Source of the DNA: Dasypus novemcinctus
Taxonomy: Eukaryota; Chordata; Mammalia; Cingulata; Dasypodidae
Reading direction: 5' to 3'
Assembly: GCF_030445035.2 (NCBI RefSeq)
Contig: NC_080695.1
Location: forward strand, 310,001-374,000
DNA: 64,000 nucleotides
The translations under genes were made by a program, and so were the position numbers. The notes beneath the pieces were generated by a model that worked only from the letters and a program-made list of their open reading frames with translations, was not told the origin of the DNA and did no database searches. Below are positions 27,742-39,935 of the stretch, piece after piece; position 1 is the first letter of the stretch; each line of letters opens with the position of its first letter.

Positions 27742-28243
27742 CAAAGGAATATCAAATTCCCATCCTATCCTGGGGAGCCCTGCCACATTCTCTAATGGAG
27801 CAGCAACACTCCCCCAAGTACGGAGGCAATGACTAGTGAAGAAGGATGGTCCACTGATGGGCCTTAGACACTGACTACTATGCTTATGAGCCTTTTGCTC
27901 TTGATATTGCAACATACCTTAGTGTTGTAGGGTGCCTAAGAGTTACCTCCTGAGAGCCTCCATGGTGCTCAAATGTGGCCTCTCTCTAAGCCAAACTCAG
28001 CTTTTTAAAAATTTTCTTTTATTTTTTATTGAAGTATATCATTCATACATGAACACACGTAAACAGTAAGAGTATAGTCAAGATTGCGAACTTACAAAAT
28101 AAACTTATATCACACAGGGGTCTCACACGTCACCCCCCTCCACCAACTCTTTGCATTGGTGTGAAACATTTGTCACAAACTATGCTAGAGTAATGTCAAA
28201 ATATTACTACCAGCTATATTCCTTATCTTACATTTGGTGTATT
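27742..28243. repeat. Right arm of the 502-bp inverted duplication (arm A')
   Basis: Reverse complement of 1-502 with one visible difference and no gaps. On its inner side it joins arm B' abruptly at 27741/27742. On its outer side the same short repeat continues for a few bases and then meets an L1-type 3' end. Confidence 0.9.
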
Positions 28244-28889
28244 TTCCCCCAACCCATACTATTTTTTTTTGAAAATGTATTTTTGTGACTGATATTGTAG
28301 AACTTGCAAAACAATCATAGAGATGTGCAGATTTCCCAGACAACTGCACACCCTGGTGGAATATTTGTTACAGATTATGAGATAATATCGTCAGACTATT
28401 ACCACCAAACATGGTCCATAGCATTCATTTGGCACACTTTTTCCTTACACCTCCATTATCAACACAGTATAGCTTGGCATTAATGCAAGAATATTATAGC
28501 ATTGCTCTTAACCACAGTCTATAGGTCACACCATTTGTAGTTTTCCCATGTTTCTCCATCTTCCCCTCACCCTGCAATAGTGATGTACATCCACTCTAGC
28601 TCACAGAAGGACTCTCTTGCATTTGTACCCTTAACCACAATTCTCAACCGCCTCTGGGTTCACTGTGTAATTCAGTCCCTAGATTATTCGTTAGCTTTCT
28701 TTCTATTGACATTTACTTCCCCAGACTACCTTTTGCACTATAATGTGTTAGTATCAACTCTATCCATCTCCATACTTTTACAGTCAAATTAATCAAAATT
28801 TCTACATACATTAAGCACCCACAGTTCTTCGCAACCCTCCCCTTATCTCCTTATAACCTGTACTCTAGGTTTTAATTCCATGTGTTTAT
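28244..28889 (-). mobile_element. L1 3' UTR (subfamily with a second copy at 63.3-63.9 kb), minus strand
   Basis: Shares with 63295-63900 the blocks 'cttacaaaacaatcat', 'gagataatat', 'atcaacacagt' and 'cctctgggtt'. It is followed at 28890 by the ORF2 C-terminal region on the minus strand, so it is the 3' UTR of the L1 element beside it. Confidence 0.65.
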
Positions 28890-29984
28890 TATTTGTATTT
28901 AGTTCATATTAATGAGACCATGCAATATTTGTCCTTTTGTGTCTGGCTTACTTTGCTTAGTATAATGTTTTCAGAACTCATCCATGTTTTCACATATGTC
29001 CCAATTTCATTTCTTCTTATTGCAGCATAGTATTCCATCACATGTATGTAACACATTTTGTTTATCCACTCATTGGTGAATGGACTCTTGGGTTGTTTCC
29101 ATCTTTTGGCAATTGTGAACAATGCTGCTATGAACATTGGCGTGCAGATGTCTGTTCATGTCATAGTTTTTAGTTCTTCTGCATATATTCCTAGTAGAAG
29201 ATTTGCTGGATCATATGGCAGTTCTATATTTAGCTTCCTGAAAAACTACCAAAGTGTCTTCCACAGAAGCTGCACCATTTTACACTCCCACCAAGTGAAA
29301 GAGTGTTTCTCTTTATCTACATCCTCCCCAGCACTTAGTGTTGTCTGTGTTTTTAATAGTGGCTATTCTATGTGGTGTTAGATACTATCTTATTGTTGTT
29401 TTAATTTGCGTTTCCCTAATACCTAGTGTTATGGAACTTTTTTTCATGTGCTTTTTGGCCATTAGTATTTCCTATTTGGAGAAATGTCTATTTAAATATT
29501 TTGCCCATTTTTAAAAAATTGGATTGCTTGCTCTTTTATTGTTGAGTTGTATGATCTCTTTATATAGAATGAAAATCAAACACCTATCAGATAAGTGGTT
29601 TTCAAATATTTTCTCCCATCGACTGGACTGCCTTTTCACCTTCTTGATGAAGTCCTTTGAATCACAGAAATGTTTGTTTGAGGAGGTCCCATTTATCCAT
29701 GTTTTCCTTTATTGCTCGTTCTTTTGGTGCAAGGTCTAAGAATCCACCACCTACCACAGGTCTTGAAGATGTTTCCCTACATTTTCTTCTAGGAGCTTTA
29801 TTGTACTTCTTTTTTATGTAGGTCTTTGATCCATTTTGAGTTAAGTTTTGCATAACGTGTGAGGTGGGGGTCTTCTTTCTTTCTTTTGGCTATGCATATC
29901 CAGTCTCCCAACACCATTTGTTGAATAAACTGTTCTGCCCCAACTGTGAAAGCTTGACAGGATTGTTAAAAATCACTTGGCCAA

Positions 29985-30855
29985 GTCTCGAAGACAAACT
30001 CAGCATGTAAATGCAATGCCTTCCCCCCAGCATGGGACATGACACCCGGGGATGAGCCTCCCTGGCCCTGAGGGATCACTATCAAGTACCAGCTGATGAC
30101 GTAACTAGAAAATGACCTTAAATTAAAGGTTCAACGCGGACCAGCAGAATATCCCTGTCTACATATAATAACAGGAGTTAAAAATGCTGTTTCACCTAAA
30201 GTAAGGGGGAAATGGAAAAGACAAATGAGTTTATATGGCTATGAGTTTCTAAAAAAAGAGTCTGGAGGTTGTCAGAAGGACTGCTCTTAGGCACACCTGA
30301 GCAGAGTCTCAGAGACAGATAAAGTAGATATTGGTCCTTTTGAGGGCTAAAGAGACCCACAGGTTCTATGGTCATGGCAGATGGGGTTCACTGCCATGCC
30401 AGTTGGCCCTTCTTTGGAGCTGGTGTTTCTGCGTGATGAAACTGGACTCAGATGGGATCTCTTTTCACAAGCCTTTCATGCTACTTTACTGGAATTGTAG
30501 TTGGTGCTGGGGCTTAAGATACATCTAGGGGATTTGAATCTCTGGACTGACAATAAGATAGCCAGGCCCTGGGCCTCAGCGGACTTCAGCTCCTACACTC
30601 TGATTTGTTGGACTTACCCCACTCAGCTAACATGGACTTGAAGAATGTCAATCACCACACCATGGAGCCTAGAGTGCCTACAACTGAAGGCAGGAGGATT
30701 GCATCCAATATCCATGTGGAATCTAAACCCCCTCTTGACATGGATGTGGAGTGGACGCAGCCAGGCCAAGGTCCACAGGAAGGATCAGAGTGGACTTAAT
30801 GATATCCTATTCATGAACTATTGTGGTTAATAATCGAGAAAATGTGGCATTGGTG
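29985..30855 (+). mobile_element. L1 3' UTR fragment, plus strand, inside the minus-strand L1
   Basis: Aligns with about 54580-55540 of the full L1 ('ccaaactcagc'-type start with the 'tgtaaatgcaatgcc' block, 'gggacatgacaccc' and 'catggagcctagagtg'). It starts at the same place in the 3' UTR as the piece at 37112. It has no poly(A) tail, so it is more likely moved by rearrangement than by fresh retrotransposition. Confidence 0.65.
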
Positions 30856-32059
30856 TGGAATTTAGGTCTTTTTTGATTTCCTTTAGCAATGCATTATAGT
30901 TTTCTGAGTAGAAGTGTTTTGCATCTTTGGTTAAGTTTATTCCTAAATATTTGCTTCTTTTAGTTGCTATTGTAAATGGAATTTTTTTCCTGAATTCATC
31001 CTCAGATTGTATATTATTAGTATACAGAAAAACCACTGATTTTTGGGTATTGATCTCGTACTCTGATACTCTAATGAAATCATTTATTAGTTCTAGCAAC
31101 TTTGTTGTAGATTTTCCAGGATTTTCTAGATATACAATCATATCATCTGCAAATAGTGAATGTTTTAATTCTTAGTTTCCCATTTGGATGCCTTTTATTT
31201 CTTTTTCTTGCTTGATTGCTCTAGCTAGAATCTCTAGCACTATATTGAACAACAGTAGTGACAGTGGGCCTCCTTGTCTTGTCCCTGATCTCAATGGGAA
31301 AGCTCTTAGTTTTTCATTATTGAGTACAATGTTAGCTGTGGGATTTTCATATATGGCCTTTATCATGTTGAGACAATTTCCTTCCATTCCTATTTTTTGT
31401 AGTATTTTTTTATCAAGAAAGGATGCTGTATTTTGTCAAATGCCTTTTCTGCATCAATTGATAAGATCATGTGATTTTTCTTCTTTGATTTATTAATGTG
31501 GTGTATTACGCTGATTGATTTTCTTTTGTTGAACCAGCCTTGCATGCCTGGTACAAAACCCACTTGATCATGATGGATAATTCTTTTAATGTGTTCTTGG
31601 ATTTGATTGGCAAGTATTTTATTGAGGATTTTTGCATCGGTTTTCATTAGAGAAATGGGTCTGTAATTTCCTTTTTTTCTAATATCTTTATCTGGCTTTG
31701 ATATTACGGCAATAGTGGTTTCATAGAATGTGTTTGGTAGCATTCCTTCTTGTTGAATTTTTGGGAGGAGCTTGAGTAAGATTGGTATTAAATCTTCTTT
31801 GAATGCTTGGCAGAACTCACCCATGAAACTGTCTGGTCCTGGGCTTTACATTTTAGGAAGCTGTTTGATGACTGTTTCAATTTTTTTACTTGTGATTGGC
31901 TTGTTGAGGTCTTCTACTTATTCTAGTGTCAGTGTAGGTTTTTTGTACATTCCTAGGAATTTTTCCATTTCATCTACATTGTCAAGTTTTTTAGCTTGAA
32001 GTTGTTCATAGTATGCTCTTATGATCTCCCTGATTTCTGTGGGGTCAGTAGTAACCTTC

Positions 32060-32860
32060 TCTTTTTTTTTTTTTTTTCCTTTTTTTTTTTTATTTTTGTA
32101 TTTTTTAATTATCTTTTTAAAAGTTAATATATCACAAAATATGTTACATTAAAAAACACAAAAAATGAGTAACCTTCTCTTTTTCATTTTTTATTTTATA
32201 TATTTGCATCTTCTCACTTTTTTTTTAGTCACTCTAGCTAGCGATTTATTGATTTTGTTAATCTTCTTGAAGAACCAACTTTTGGTTTTCTCCAATTTCT
32301 CTATTATTTTTTTGTTCTCAATTTCATTTATTTCTGCTCTGATCTCTGTTATTTCATTCCTTCTACTTACTTTAGGATTGGTTTGCTGTTCTTTTTTCTC
32401 ATTCCTCCAGCCGTGTAGTTAGGTCAGTGACTTCAGCTCTTTCTTCTTTTTTTAAAATGTTACATTAAAATTTTTTTTAAATGTTACATTAAAAAATATG
32501 AGGTCCTCATATACCCCACACCCACCTCACCCCACTCCTCCCACATCAACAACCTCTTTCATCATCGTGGCACATTCTTTGCATTTTGGAATACATTTTT
32601 GAATACATTTTTGAGCACTGCTGCACCACATGGATAGTTGTTTACATTGTAGTTTACACTCTCCCCCAGTCCACCCAGTGGGCCATGGCAGGACATACAA
32701 TGTCCAGCATCTGTCCCTGCAGTATCAACCAGGACAACTCCAAGTCCCACATCATATTTCTTCTCCCCTCTGCCTACCCTCAGCAGCTACTATGGTGACT
32801 TTCTCCACATCAATGCTACAATTTCTTCCATTACTAATCACAATAGTTCCATAGTAGAAT
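32060..32860 (-). mobile_element. L1 3'-end insertions into L1 ORF2, minus strand
   Basis: A poly(T) run at about 32063-32095 begins a short 3' end (to 32165). A second piece (32450-32860) carries the 'atgttacattaaaaa' terminus and the 'ccaggacaactccaagtccc' block, both known from other L1 3' ends in this window. ORF2 coding sequence of the host L1 resumes between and after them. Confidence 0.6.
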
Positions 32861-33857
32861 ATCAGTAATAATGTAAGCATTGGAGGCTATGTATTTTCCT
32901 CTTAACACTGCTTTTGCCATATCCCATAGGTTCTGGTATCTTGTATTCTCGTCATCTTTTGTCTAGAGATATTTATTGATTTATCTTTAAATTTCTTCTT
33001 TGACCCACTGATTATTTAAGAGTGTGTTGTTTAATCTCCATGTATATGTGAATTTTCCCTTTATTTGCCGCTTGTTGATTTCCAGCTTTACTCCATTATG
33101 ATCAGAGAAACTGCTTTGTATGATTTCAATTTTGTTGAATTTATTGAGATCTGCTTTGTATCTCAACATAAGGTCTATCCTGGAGAAAGATCCATGAGCA
33201 CTTGAAAATAAGGTATATCCTGCTGTTTTGGGGCGCAGTGTTCTGTATATGTCTATTAGGTTTAGTTCATTTATCATATTATTCAAGCTCTCTGTTTCTT
33301 TATTGATCTTCTGACCAGATGTTCTATACAATGCTGAGAGTGGTGCATTGACATCTCCAACTCTTATTGTAGAGATGTCTATTTCTCCCTTGAGTTTTGC
33401 TAGTGTTTGCCTCATGTATCTTGGGGCATCCTGGTTAGGTATATATATATTTATGATTGTTATTTCTTCCTGGTGAATCATCCCTTTTATTAATATGTAA
33501 TGTCCATCCTTTTCTCTAATAACAGTTTTGCTTTTAAAGTCTGCATCATCTGATATAAGTATAGCTACCCCAGCTTTTTTTGGTTACTGCATGTGTGGAA
33601 TAATTTTTTCCAGCCTTTCACTTTCAATTTATTGGTACCCTTGGGTCTAAGGTGAGTCTCTTACAGACAACATATAGATGGCTTATATTTTCTTGTCCAT
33701 TCTGCTAGTCTGTCTTTTGATTGAGGAGTTTAATTCATTAACATTCAATCCTATTACTGTAAAGGCAGTTCTTATTTCATTCATTTTGATCTTTGCATTT
33801 TGTCTGTCATTTTATATTTGACACTTTTAGTTACTGTTACTGATACAGTTGTCATTT

Positions 33858-34818
33858 CTAGACTCTCTTCCAGGTCTCTCTCTCCTGTCTTTTCTTTTCA
33901 GGTTGTAACACTCTCTTTTGTATTTCTTGCAATGCTGGTCTTTTTGTTATAAAGTCTCTCATTTTCTGTTTATCTGTAAATATTCTAATCTCCCCCTCAT
34001 TTTTAAAAGATAATCTTGCTGGGTATAAAATCCTTGGCTGGCAATTTTTCTTCTCAAGTTTCTTACATACATCATACCACTGCCTTCTTACCTCCATGGT
34101 TTCTGATGAGAAATCAGCACTTAATCTTAAATGTTATGCATTGCTTTTCTCTTGCTGCTCTTGGAATTCTCTCTTGGTCTCTCACATTCGACATTCTGAT
34201 TAGTATGTGTCTCAGAGTTGGTCTATTTGGATTTATTTGGATGGGAGTATGTTGTGCTTCTTGGACATGGATATCTATGTCCTTCAATAGAGTTGGGAAC
34301 TTTTCCACCCTTATTTCTTCAAATATTCTTTCTGCCTCTTTTCCTTTCTCTTCTCCTTTTGGAACACCCATGACACATATATTTGCACATTTCTTGCTGC
34401 CATTTAGTTCCCTGACACCCTATTCAAATTTTTCCATTCTTTTCTTCATCTGTTCTTTTGTTTGTGCACATTGAGAGGCCATGTCTTCAAGCACAGCGAT
34501 CCCTTCTTCTGCTTCCTCAAATCTGCTGTTATATGCCTCCAGTGTATTTTTAATTTCACTTATTGCAGCTTTCATTCCCATTAGGACTGCTATTTTTCTA
34601 TGTATGCTTTCAAATTCTTCTTTGTGCTCATCCAATGTCTTCTTAAGATCCTTAATCTGTTTAGCCATGTCATTGAATTTATTCAGGAGATTTGTTTGAA
34701 CATCTAAGATTAGTAATCTCAACTTCTTTATGTCATCTGCAGGCTTATCTTGTTCTTGAATTGAGTCATCTCTTCCTCTGTCTTGGTATGGATTGTAACT
34801 TTTTGTTGGTTTTTCCAC
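33858..34818 (-). pseudogene. L1 ORF1p remnant (minus-strand L1)
   Basis: Three frame segments (34818-34420, 34371-34114, 34097-33858) give an N-terminal coiled coil ('NKFNDMAKQIKDLKK'), a segment of the RNA-binding domain ('KFPTLLKDIDIHVQEAQ') and the C-terminal domain ('RRQWYDVCKKL', 'RLSFKNEGEIRIF'). In an intact L1 this protein trimerises and coats L1 RNA. Shifts between the segments show it is dead. Confidence 0.85.
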
Positions 34819-34819
34819 A

Positions 34820-37111
34820 TCTGGCTTGCTACATGTATTTATTCTGGGTGCAGTTTTTCCCTTTAGTTTAGGGATTTCTTATCTTTCTCCTTTGCTGGTT
34901 GTGTAGTAGGGGTCAAGGATGTAGTTGTTGCTGTAAGCTATGGAGGCTGAAGCTGCCCGCATTGCCCTAGGAATTGATAAAATTTCTCCCACCTTTCTCC
35001 ACTGTCAGGGGTAGGGACTGAGCTGTAACCATGTATAATAATCCTAGTTGGGCACAGGACTGTCTGTATTCACCCAGAGACACTGATGAAGCTTCGCACC
35101 CCTTCCTCCCCTACCTTAGGCAGAGATGGAGCTATAGTTTTGGTCAGCAATCTAAGCTGTGTGGGACCACAGTTGCTCAGGCAAACTGATGTATCATCAG
35201 ACCCTTTTCCTGCCAGGAATGGGAATGGACGCTCTGGAGTCCCCAACAATCTAATCTCTGTGAGCCAAATATGCCTGCAGTAGACCTGAGAGGCTTAGGA
35301 AGTACTGTCCCTTCTGCCCTTTAGGGGGTGTGAACAGAGTTACAAATGCTCAGCAGTTTAGTCTGGTAGGCTGAAATTTCCCACTGTTGCCTGGAGAGCC
35401 TGAGGAAACACCAGCCCCCTCCTATCCTATTGGCTGGTGGGGGTGGTTCTATGGGTGTTCAACAGTTCAGTCCCTTTAGGGCAAGAATACCAGCCATTGC
35501 CTGGAGAGGTTGAGGAAACACCAGCCCCCTTCTATCCTCTTAAGGCATGGGGCTGGATCCACAGGCACCCGACAGTTCAGTCCCTGTTGGCTGAAAGTAC
35601 CCACCATTGTCCAGAGAGGCTGTGGAGACACAAAAACCCTCTTATCCTATTGGGGTGGCGGTGGATTCATAGGCATTCAATAGTCCAGTCCATGCAGGCT
35701 GAAGGTTTGTCATTGCCCAAAAGGCTATGAAGAGACCAGTCCTCCTCTTTCCTATTGGGGGTGAGGGTGGGTCCACAAGTACCCACCAGTCCAGGCTGTG
35801 TGGGCCAAAAGCACCTGCATTTACCCAAAAAAGCTGGGGAAACACAGCTCATCTCTTATCCTATTGGGGATGGAGGTGGAGCCACTTGTGCCCAACAGTC
35901 AGACTTGTGCAGCCCAAAACTGTTGCCCTGAGAGGTTGAGGAAACACCAGCCTCCTCCTGTCCTGTGGGGGCACTGAGGTGGAGATGGGCTCAAAGGCAC
36001 TCAACAAATCTGTGGGCTAAAACCCCCTGCCATTGCCCAGAGAGGCCTAGGATACCCAGCTCCTCTCGTATTCTCTTGGGGTGCAGGAATGCAGGGTGTC
36101 TATTTGTCCTCTGCCAGTGGAGAGGACTTGCACTTGCCTGGAGAGCCTGGTGAAGGTCCCTCCAGCTACCTCTCTGCTGGAGGTGGGGCTGGAGCATAGG
36201 CAAGGGCTGCAGTCCAATCTTGGTGGAAAGGAGTCGGTCCCTAACTTCACTGGATTTTAGTCAGCCAGGCTTCCCCTCATGCTGGGGGCAAAGTCAAGAT
36301 GTTAGCTACTGGACTCTTTCCCACTTGGAAAGGCTCAGACCCTAGCTGACTCTAGTATTATACTTTAGCCAGCCGAGTCCACTAATCAGTAGCTGAGGTC
36401 AGTGGACATTGGTCTCTTCCTGCATTGTTTATGGGAAATGGAGCTTCCAACTCCAGGCATAGAATAGTTCCTGAGGTGGCTTGTGCCCCTAAAGTAGGAT
36501 GGGCACCAGCCTCTGTGGTGTGGCTTACAGCTTCCCAGAGAGGTGGTGCAGGTCCCCCCAGCTTCCTCCCTGCTTGAGATGGCACTGGGGTTTAGGCTAG
36601 ACCTGCAATCCAACCTGGGTAGAAAGAAACCAGCCCTTATAAGCACTGTGATTTTCTGTCAGCGCTGCTTCCCCCCCTGCCTGGGGTGGAGTCAGAATGG
36701 CAGCCACCAGCGTCCCCCTGACCTGGTCAGGTTCAAAGTTTAGTTGTTCTTAGGATTCTTCTTCAGCCTGCTGAATCCACTAGTCAGTAGCTGAAGTCGG
36801 TGCCACACCGTGTTTTCCTCCCGTTTTTATTGGGAGAGATGGAATTTCCAACCCCAACCACGGAATAGCTCTGAGGCAGCTTGCCTGCCACAGACATGAA
36901 CCTCCATGTGTGGAGGGCTCTACTCACTATTCCTCTATGCCGGCGGGTAGTCTCCTCCTACCACACTCTCAAGGATGTTTCAGTATACTCTTCTGGTCTC
37001 CTGGGTACTCCAAAAGTTGCTTTAGGTAGCTCTGGGTGACCATCAACCACCCTGTTTCAGGAGCTAACTACAGGAGTTCCTTACTCTGGCGCCATCTTGA
37101 CTCCACCACCC
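34820..37111 (-). promoter_or_regulatory. L1 5' UTR with tandem repeats, minus strand
   Basis: About 2.3 kb between ORF1 and the 5' terminus at 37111. Roughly 35290-36250 is made of tandem units of 105-110 bp, each with a 'gcc(t/c)ggagaggc..tgaggaaacaccag' core (35390, 35500, 35610, 35716, 35823, 35926, 36035, 36137). Longer blocks around 36140-36360 and 36520-36800 repeat each other more loosely. In an active L1 this would be the internal promoter. Confidence 0.75.
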
Positions 37112-38290
37112 AAACTCAGCTTTTAATTGCATTGACTTTCCCCTCAGCATCGGACATGATTCCCAGGGATGAGCCTCCCTGACACCGAGGGATGACTATG
37201 AAGAAGTGGCTGGTAAAGCAACTGGAAAAAGACCTTAAATAAAAGGGGAGAAAGATAAAGATCAATAAGTTTATATGACTGAAAGACTTCAAAGAGAGAC
37301 GGAAGGTCATCAGAGAGGTAACACTAATGCATGTCTCAGCAGGATATCAAAGACAGTCAAAGTAGATACTACTGCAAATAGTGGGGCTCCTGAGGGCTCC
37401 AGAGACACCCAGGTCCTACGGTCATGGCAGATAGCTCTTGAGTTTGGTTCCTTGCCAGCGGGCCATGCTTTGGAGTTTATGCTTCTGAGTGTGACAGGTT
37501 GACTCAGTTGTGACTTCTCTCCTCGTGCCTCTTCTGTCCCTTCTCTTTGAAGCTATAGCTGGTGCTGGACTTGGTAGGTGTATGTCCAAGAAACTTGAAT
37601 CTTTGGTCTGTCCATGTGCCAGCTGGGCCCTGAGCCTCAGTGGAGTTGCAACACCTACTCTCCAATTCACTGGACCCACCCAGGATAACTAACAAGGAGG
37701 TGAGGATGGTCACCCACCACACCAAGAACCGAGAGTCTACAACCGCAAGCAGGAGTCCCATCCATCAGCCATATGGGATAGAAGCCCCCCTCAATTAGAG
37801 GGGGAGGGGGCATCACCATCCCAGAGTCCTCAGGACTGGGGAATAAAATATGGACTAGAATGTTCTTACTGGTTTTCTACCATGGACTTTTTATGATTCT
37901 AGTAATGGAAGAACTTGTGGAGACAGTGACCATTGGAGGTGCTGAAATCATGGAGAGGTAAAAAGAGGTGTAATATGGGGGCACTTCTGAGACTTGGAAT
38001 TGTCCTGAATGACATTGCAAAGACAGATATAGACCATTATACATCCTGCCATAACATACAGAATGGAGTGTGAGAGAGTGTAAACTACAGTGTAAACTAT
38101 AATCCAGGCAGTGCATCAATGCTCCAAAATGTGTTCATCAATCACAGTGAATGTACCACACTAAGGAAAGAAACTGTTAATATGGGAAAAGTAGAAGGTG
38201 TGAGGAGTGGGTCATATAGGAATCCCGTATATTTTTTTATGTAACATTTGATGTAATCTAAGTATCTTTTAAAAATAAATAAAAACGCAT
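37112..38290 (+). mobile_element. L1 3' UTR with poly(A) end, plus strand
   Basis: Begins at the 'caaactcagc' block and runs to a terminal 'aaataaataaaa' at about 38270-38285, preceded by 'tatgtaacatttgatgtaat', the usual end of this L1 family. The minus-strand L1 5' end abuts its start. Confidence 0.65.
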
Positions 38291-38299
38291 TCAGAGAAA

Positions 38300-39130
38300 A
38301 AAGACATACTACATAGAAATACAGGCGAGTAGGACAGGAGTCTTTTCATAGCAAAGGAAGAAGGCAGCGGTGGGTGGAGGTGCAGCATGGAAGAATCACA
38401 AGAGCAAGAAAAGAGGGTCAGCAGGAAATGGTTTACTGAATTAAAACACCTTTAAAAAATTAAGGTGAAACTAACACTTTTTCAGTCAAACATTGAGAGC
38501 AATTTGTTGACACAGAACTGCACTGCAAGAAATGTGAAGGCAGTTCTGCCGACGGAAAGGAGAGGATAGATGAAAATCTAGAGCTACGCACAGGAAAGGT
38601 CCGTTCCAGAAAGAGAACTAACAAATATAGAAGACGTTTTCCTCAATAAAAACGTTAAAAAGATTATTGATAATGTGTTCTGTGGTTTACAGCATATGTA
38701 GAAGTACCCTTGTGACAACAATGCAGAGGAGGTGAGAGGGAAATTGGAAGCCTAATGTAAGGCTCTTACACATAAGTGAAGTTGTATAATATTATATTTA
38801 TGAATTAGTAGACATTTTAGGTTGATAGAAAATTGAGCAGATCGTACAGAGTTCCCATGAGCCCCTTTCTTTCCTCACCCTCCCCCTGCTCACAGTTTTC
38901 CCTGTTAATTCCAACTTGAATTGATTCAGTTGATGAGCTGATACTGATCCTTCTCATAAACCAAAGTCCACAGTCTGCATCAGGGTTGACTTGTCGTGCT
39001 GCACATTTCTGGGGGCTGACAGATGCATCACGTTGTGTGTCTCCACAATCCTATCATAGGGTTGTATCAAGTCTCCCAAGAGTAGAGATTCACATTTCAA
39101 CAAAATCTCAAGCAAAACCTCAGGGGACTT
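38300..39130 (+). mobile_element. Old L1/HAL1 fragments
   Basis: 38480-38780 resembles the region after L1/HAL1 ORF1 ('gcactgcaagaaatg', 'gcatatgtagaagta', 'atgacaacaatgc'-like blocks). 38800-39080 resembles an old L1 3' end ('attgagcagat', 'acagagttcccat'). Both are strongly diverged, with no coding capacity. Confidence 0.5.
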
Positions 39131-39400
39131 TTTTTGGTAGAAACCGACAAGCTGATTCTAAAATTTATATGGAAAAATAAAGGAACTAGAATCACCAAAA
39201 TAAATTTGAAAAAGAAGAGCATTGAGAGACTTGATCTCAAGGTGCATTTAGGGTTAGGCAAAGATTTCTTGACTAGGGCTCAAAAAGCTCAGGCCATTGA
39301 ACAAAATGGTGCAATTTGTATATCATTCAAGCTTAAAATTTCTCCTCTTAAAAGTAAACGCAAATGCATCTGTGCCAGCCCTGGAGCAGTTAGTGTCTGC
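39131..39400 (+). mobile_element. L1 ORF2 fragment, plus strand
   Basis: Translates to 'LILKFIWKNKGTRITK', matching the ORF2 block '[11 protein letters not shown]' of the full L1 at 51.7 kb, then drops frame. 39250-39300 resembles the later ORF2 'KDFLTRAQKAQ' stretch. It is a short dead fragment. Confidence 0.7.
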
Positions 39401-39574
39401 TGCTAGGGTTTCCACCACTGATGCAAGAAAAAGACGGTTTTTGTACTTTCTGTCTCTCTGGTTTTGTCAGCCAGGATTGAATGGGGGGAATACAGGAAAC
39501 TCTATAATCATGGGGAAGGGGAAATAGTCTTGGCAACTCAGAAATAAATCTGAAAACAGCAAAAAAAAAGTAAT

Positions 39575-39935
39575 TACAGGGAAACAGATGTGGCTCAAGC
39601 AGTTGGACAACCGCCTACCACACGGGAGGTCACAGGTTTGGTTCCTCGTGACTCCGAAAGAAGATGAGCAAGGCAGCGAGCTGACGAGAGGGGCTGGTGC
39701 AGCAAGCTGATGCAATGAGACGACACAATGAGGAATCACAATGAGAGACACAACAGGCAGTGAATGGAGGTGCCTCAGGCAATTGAGCACCTCCCTCCCA
39801 CACGGTAAGTCCCGGGTTCAGTTGTCAATGTCTCCTGAGAAGATGAGCACACAACGAAGAGACAAAGTAAGCAGATAGGAAGTGCAAACCCTGAGAGCAG
39901 GGAGACATATCAATAAAATAAATCTTTAACAACAA
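39575..39935 (+). mobile_element. Two tandem DAS-type SINE units, plus strand
   Basis: Unit 1 (about 39577-39735) starts with a tRNA-like head ('gatgtggctcaagcagttg', 'ggtttggttcc'). Unit 2 (about 39765-39935) repeats it ('gcaattgagcacctccctcc', 'cgggttcagttg') and ends in an A-rich 'aataaaataaatctt' tail. The box A and box B promoter regions are recognisable but diverged. Confidence 0.75.

Larger units (their letters stand above)
28890..37111 (-). mobile_element. Long L1 element with ORF1, ORF2 and 5' UTR remnants, minus strand, interrupted
   Basis: In minus-strand order: a 5' UTR from 37111 (starting with 'GGTGGTGGAGTCAAGATGGC') to about 34820; ORF1 at 34818-33858; ORF2 endonuclease at about 33600-32980; reverse transcriptase at about 31990-30860; and the ORF2 C-terminus at about 29980-28900. 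Each ORF is broken by stops and shifts. ORF2 is interrupted three times by L1 3'-end pieces: 32450-32860, 32060-32165, and 29985-30855, the last of which replaces part of ORF2 rather than simply splitting it. Recognisable residues include 'FSDHNGVKLEINK' of the endonuclease and 'GSGTRQGGP'-like reverse-transcriptase sequence. It is not active. It starts like a full-length insertion, but I could not identify target-site duplications. Confidence 0.8.

Noticed and set aside
39575-39935. tRNA-like sequences as possible tRNA genes
   Set aside because: They are SINE heads: diverged box regions, A-rich tails and many copies (57.5, 63.0 and 7.2 kb).
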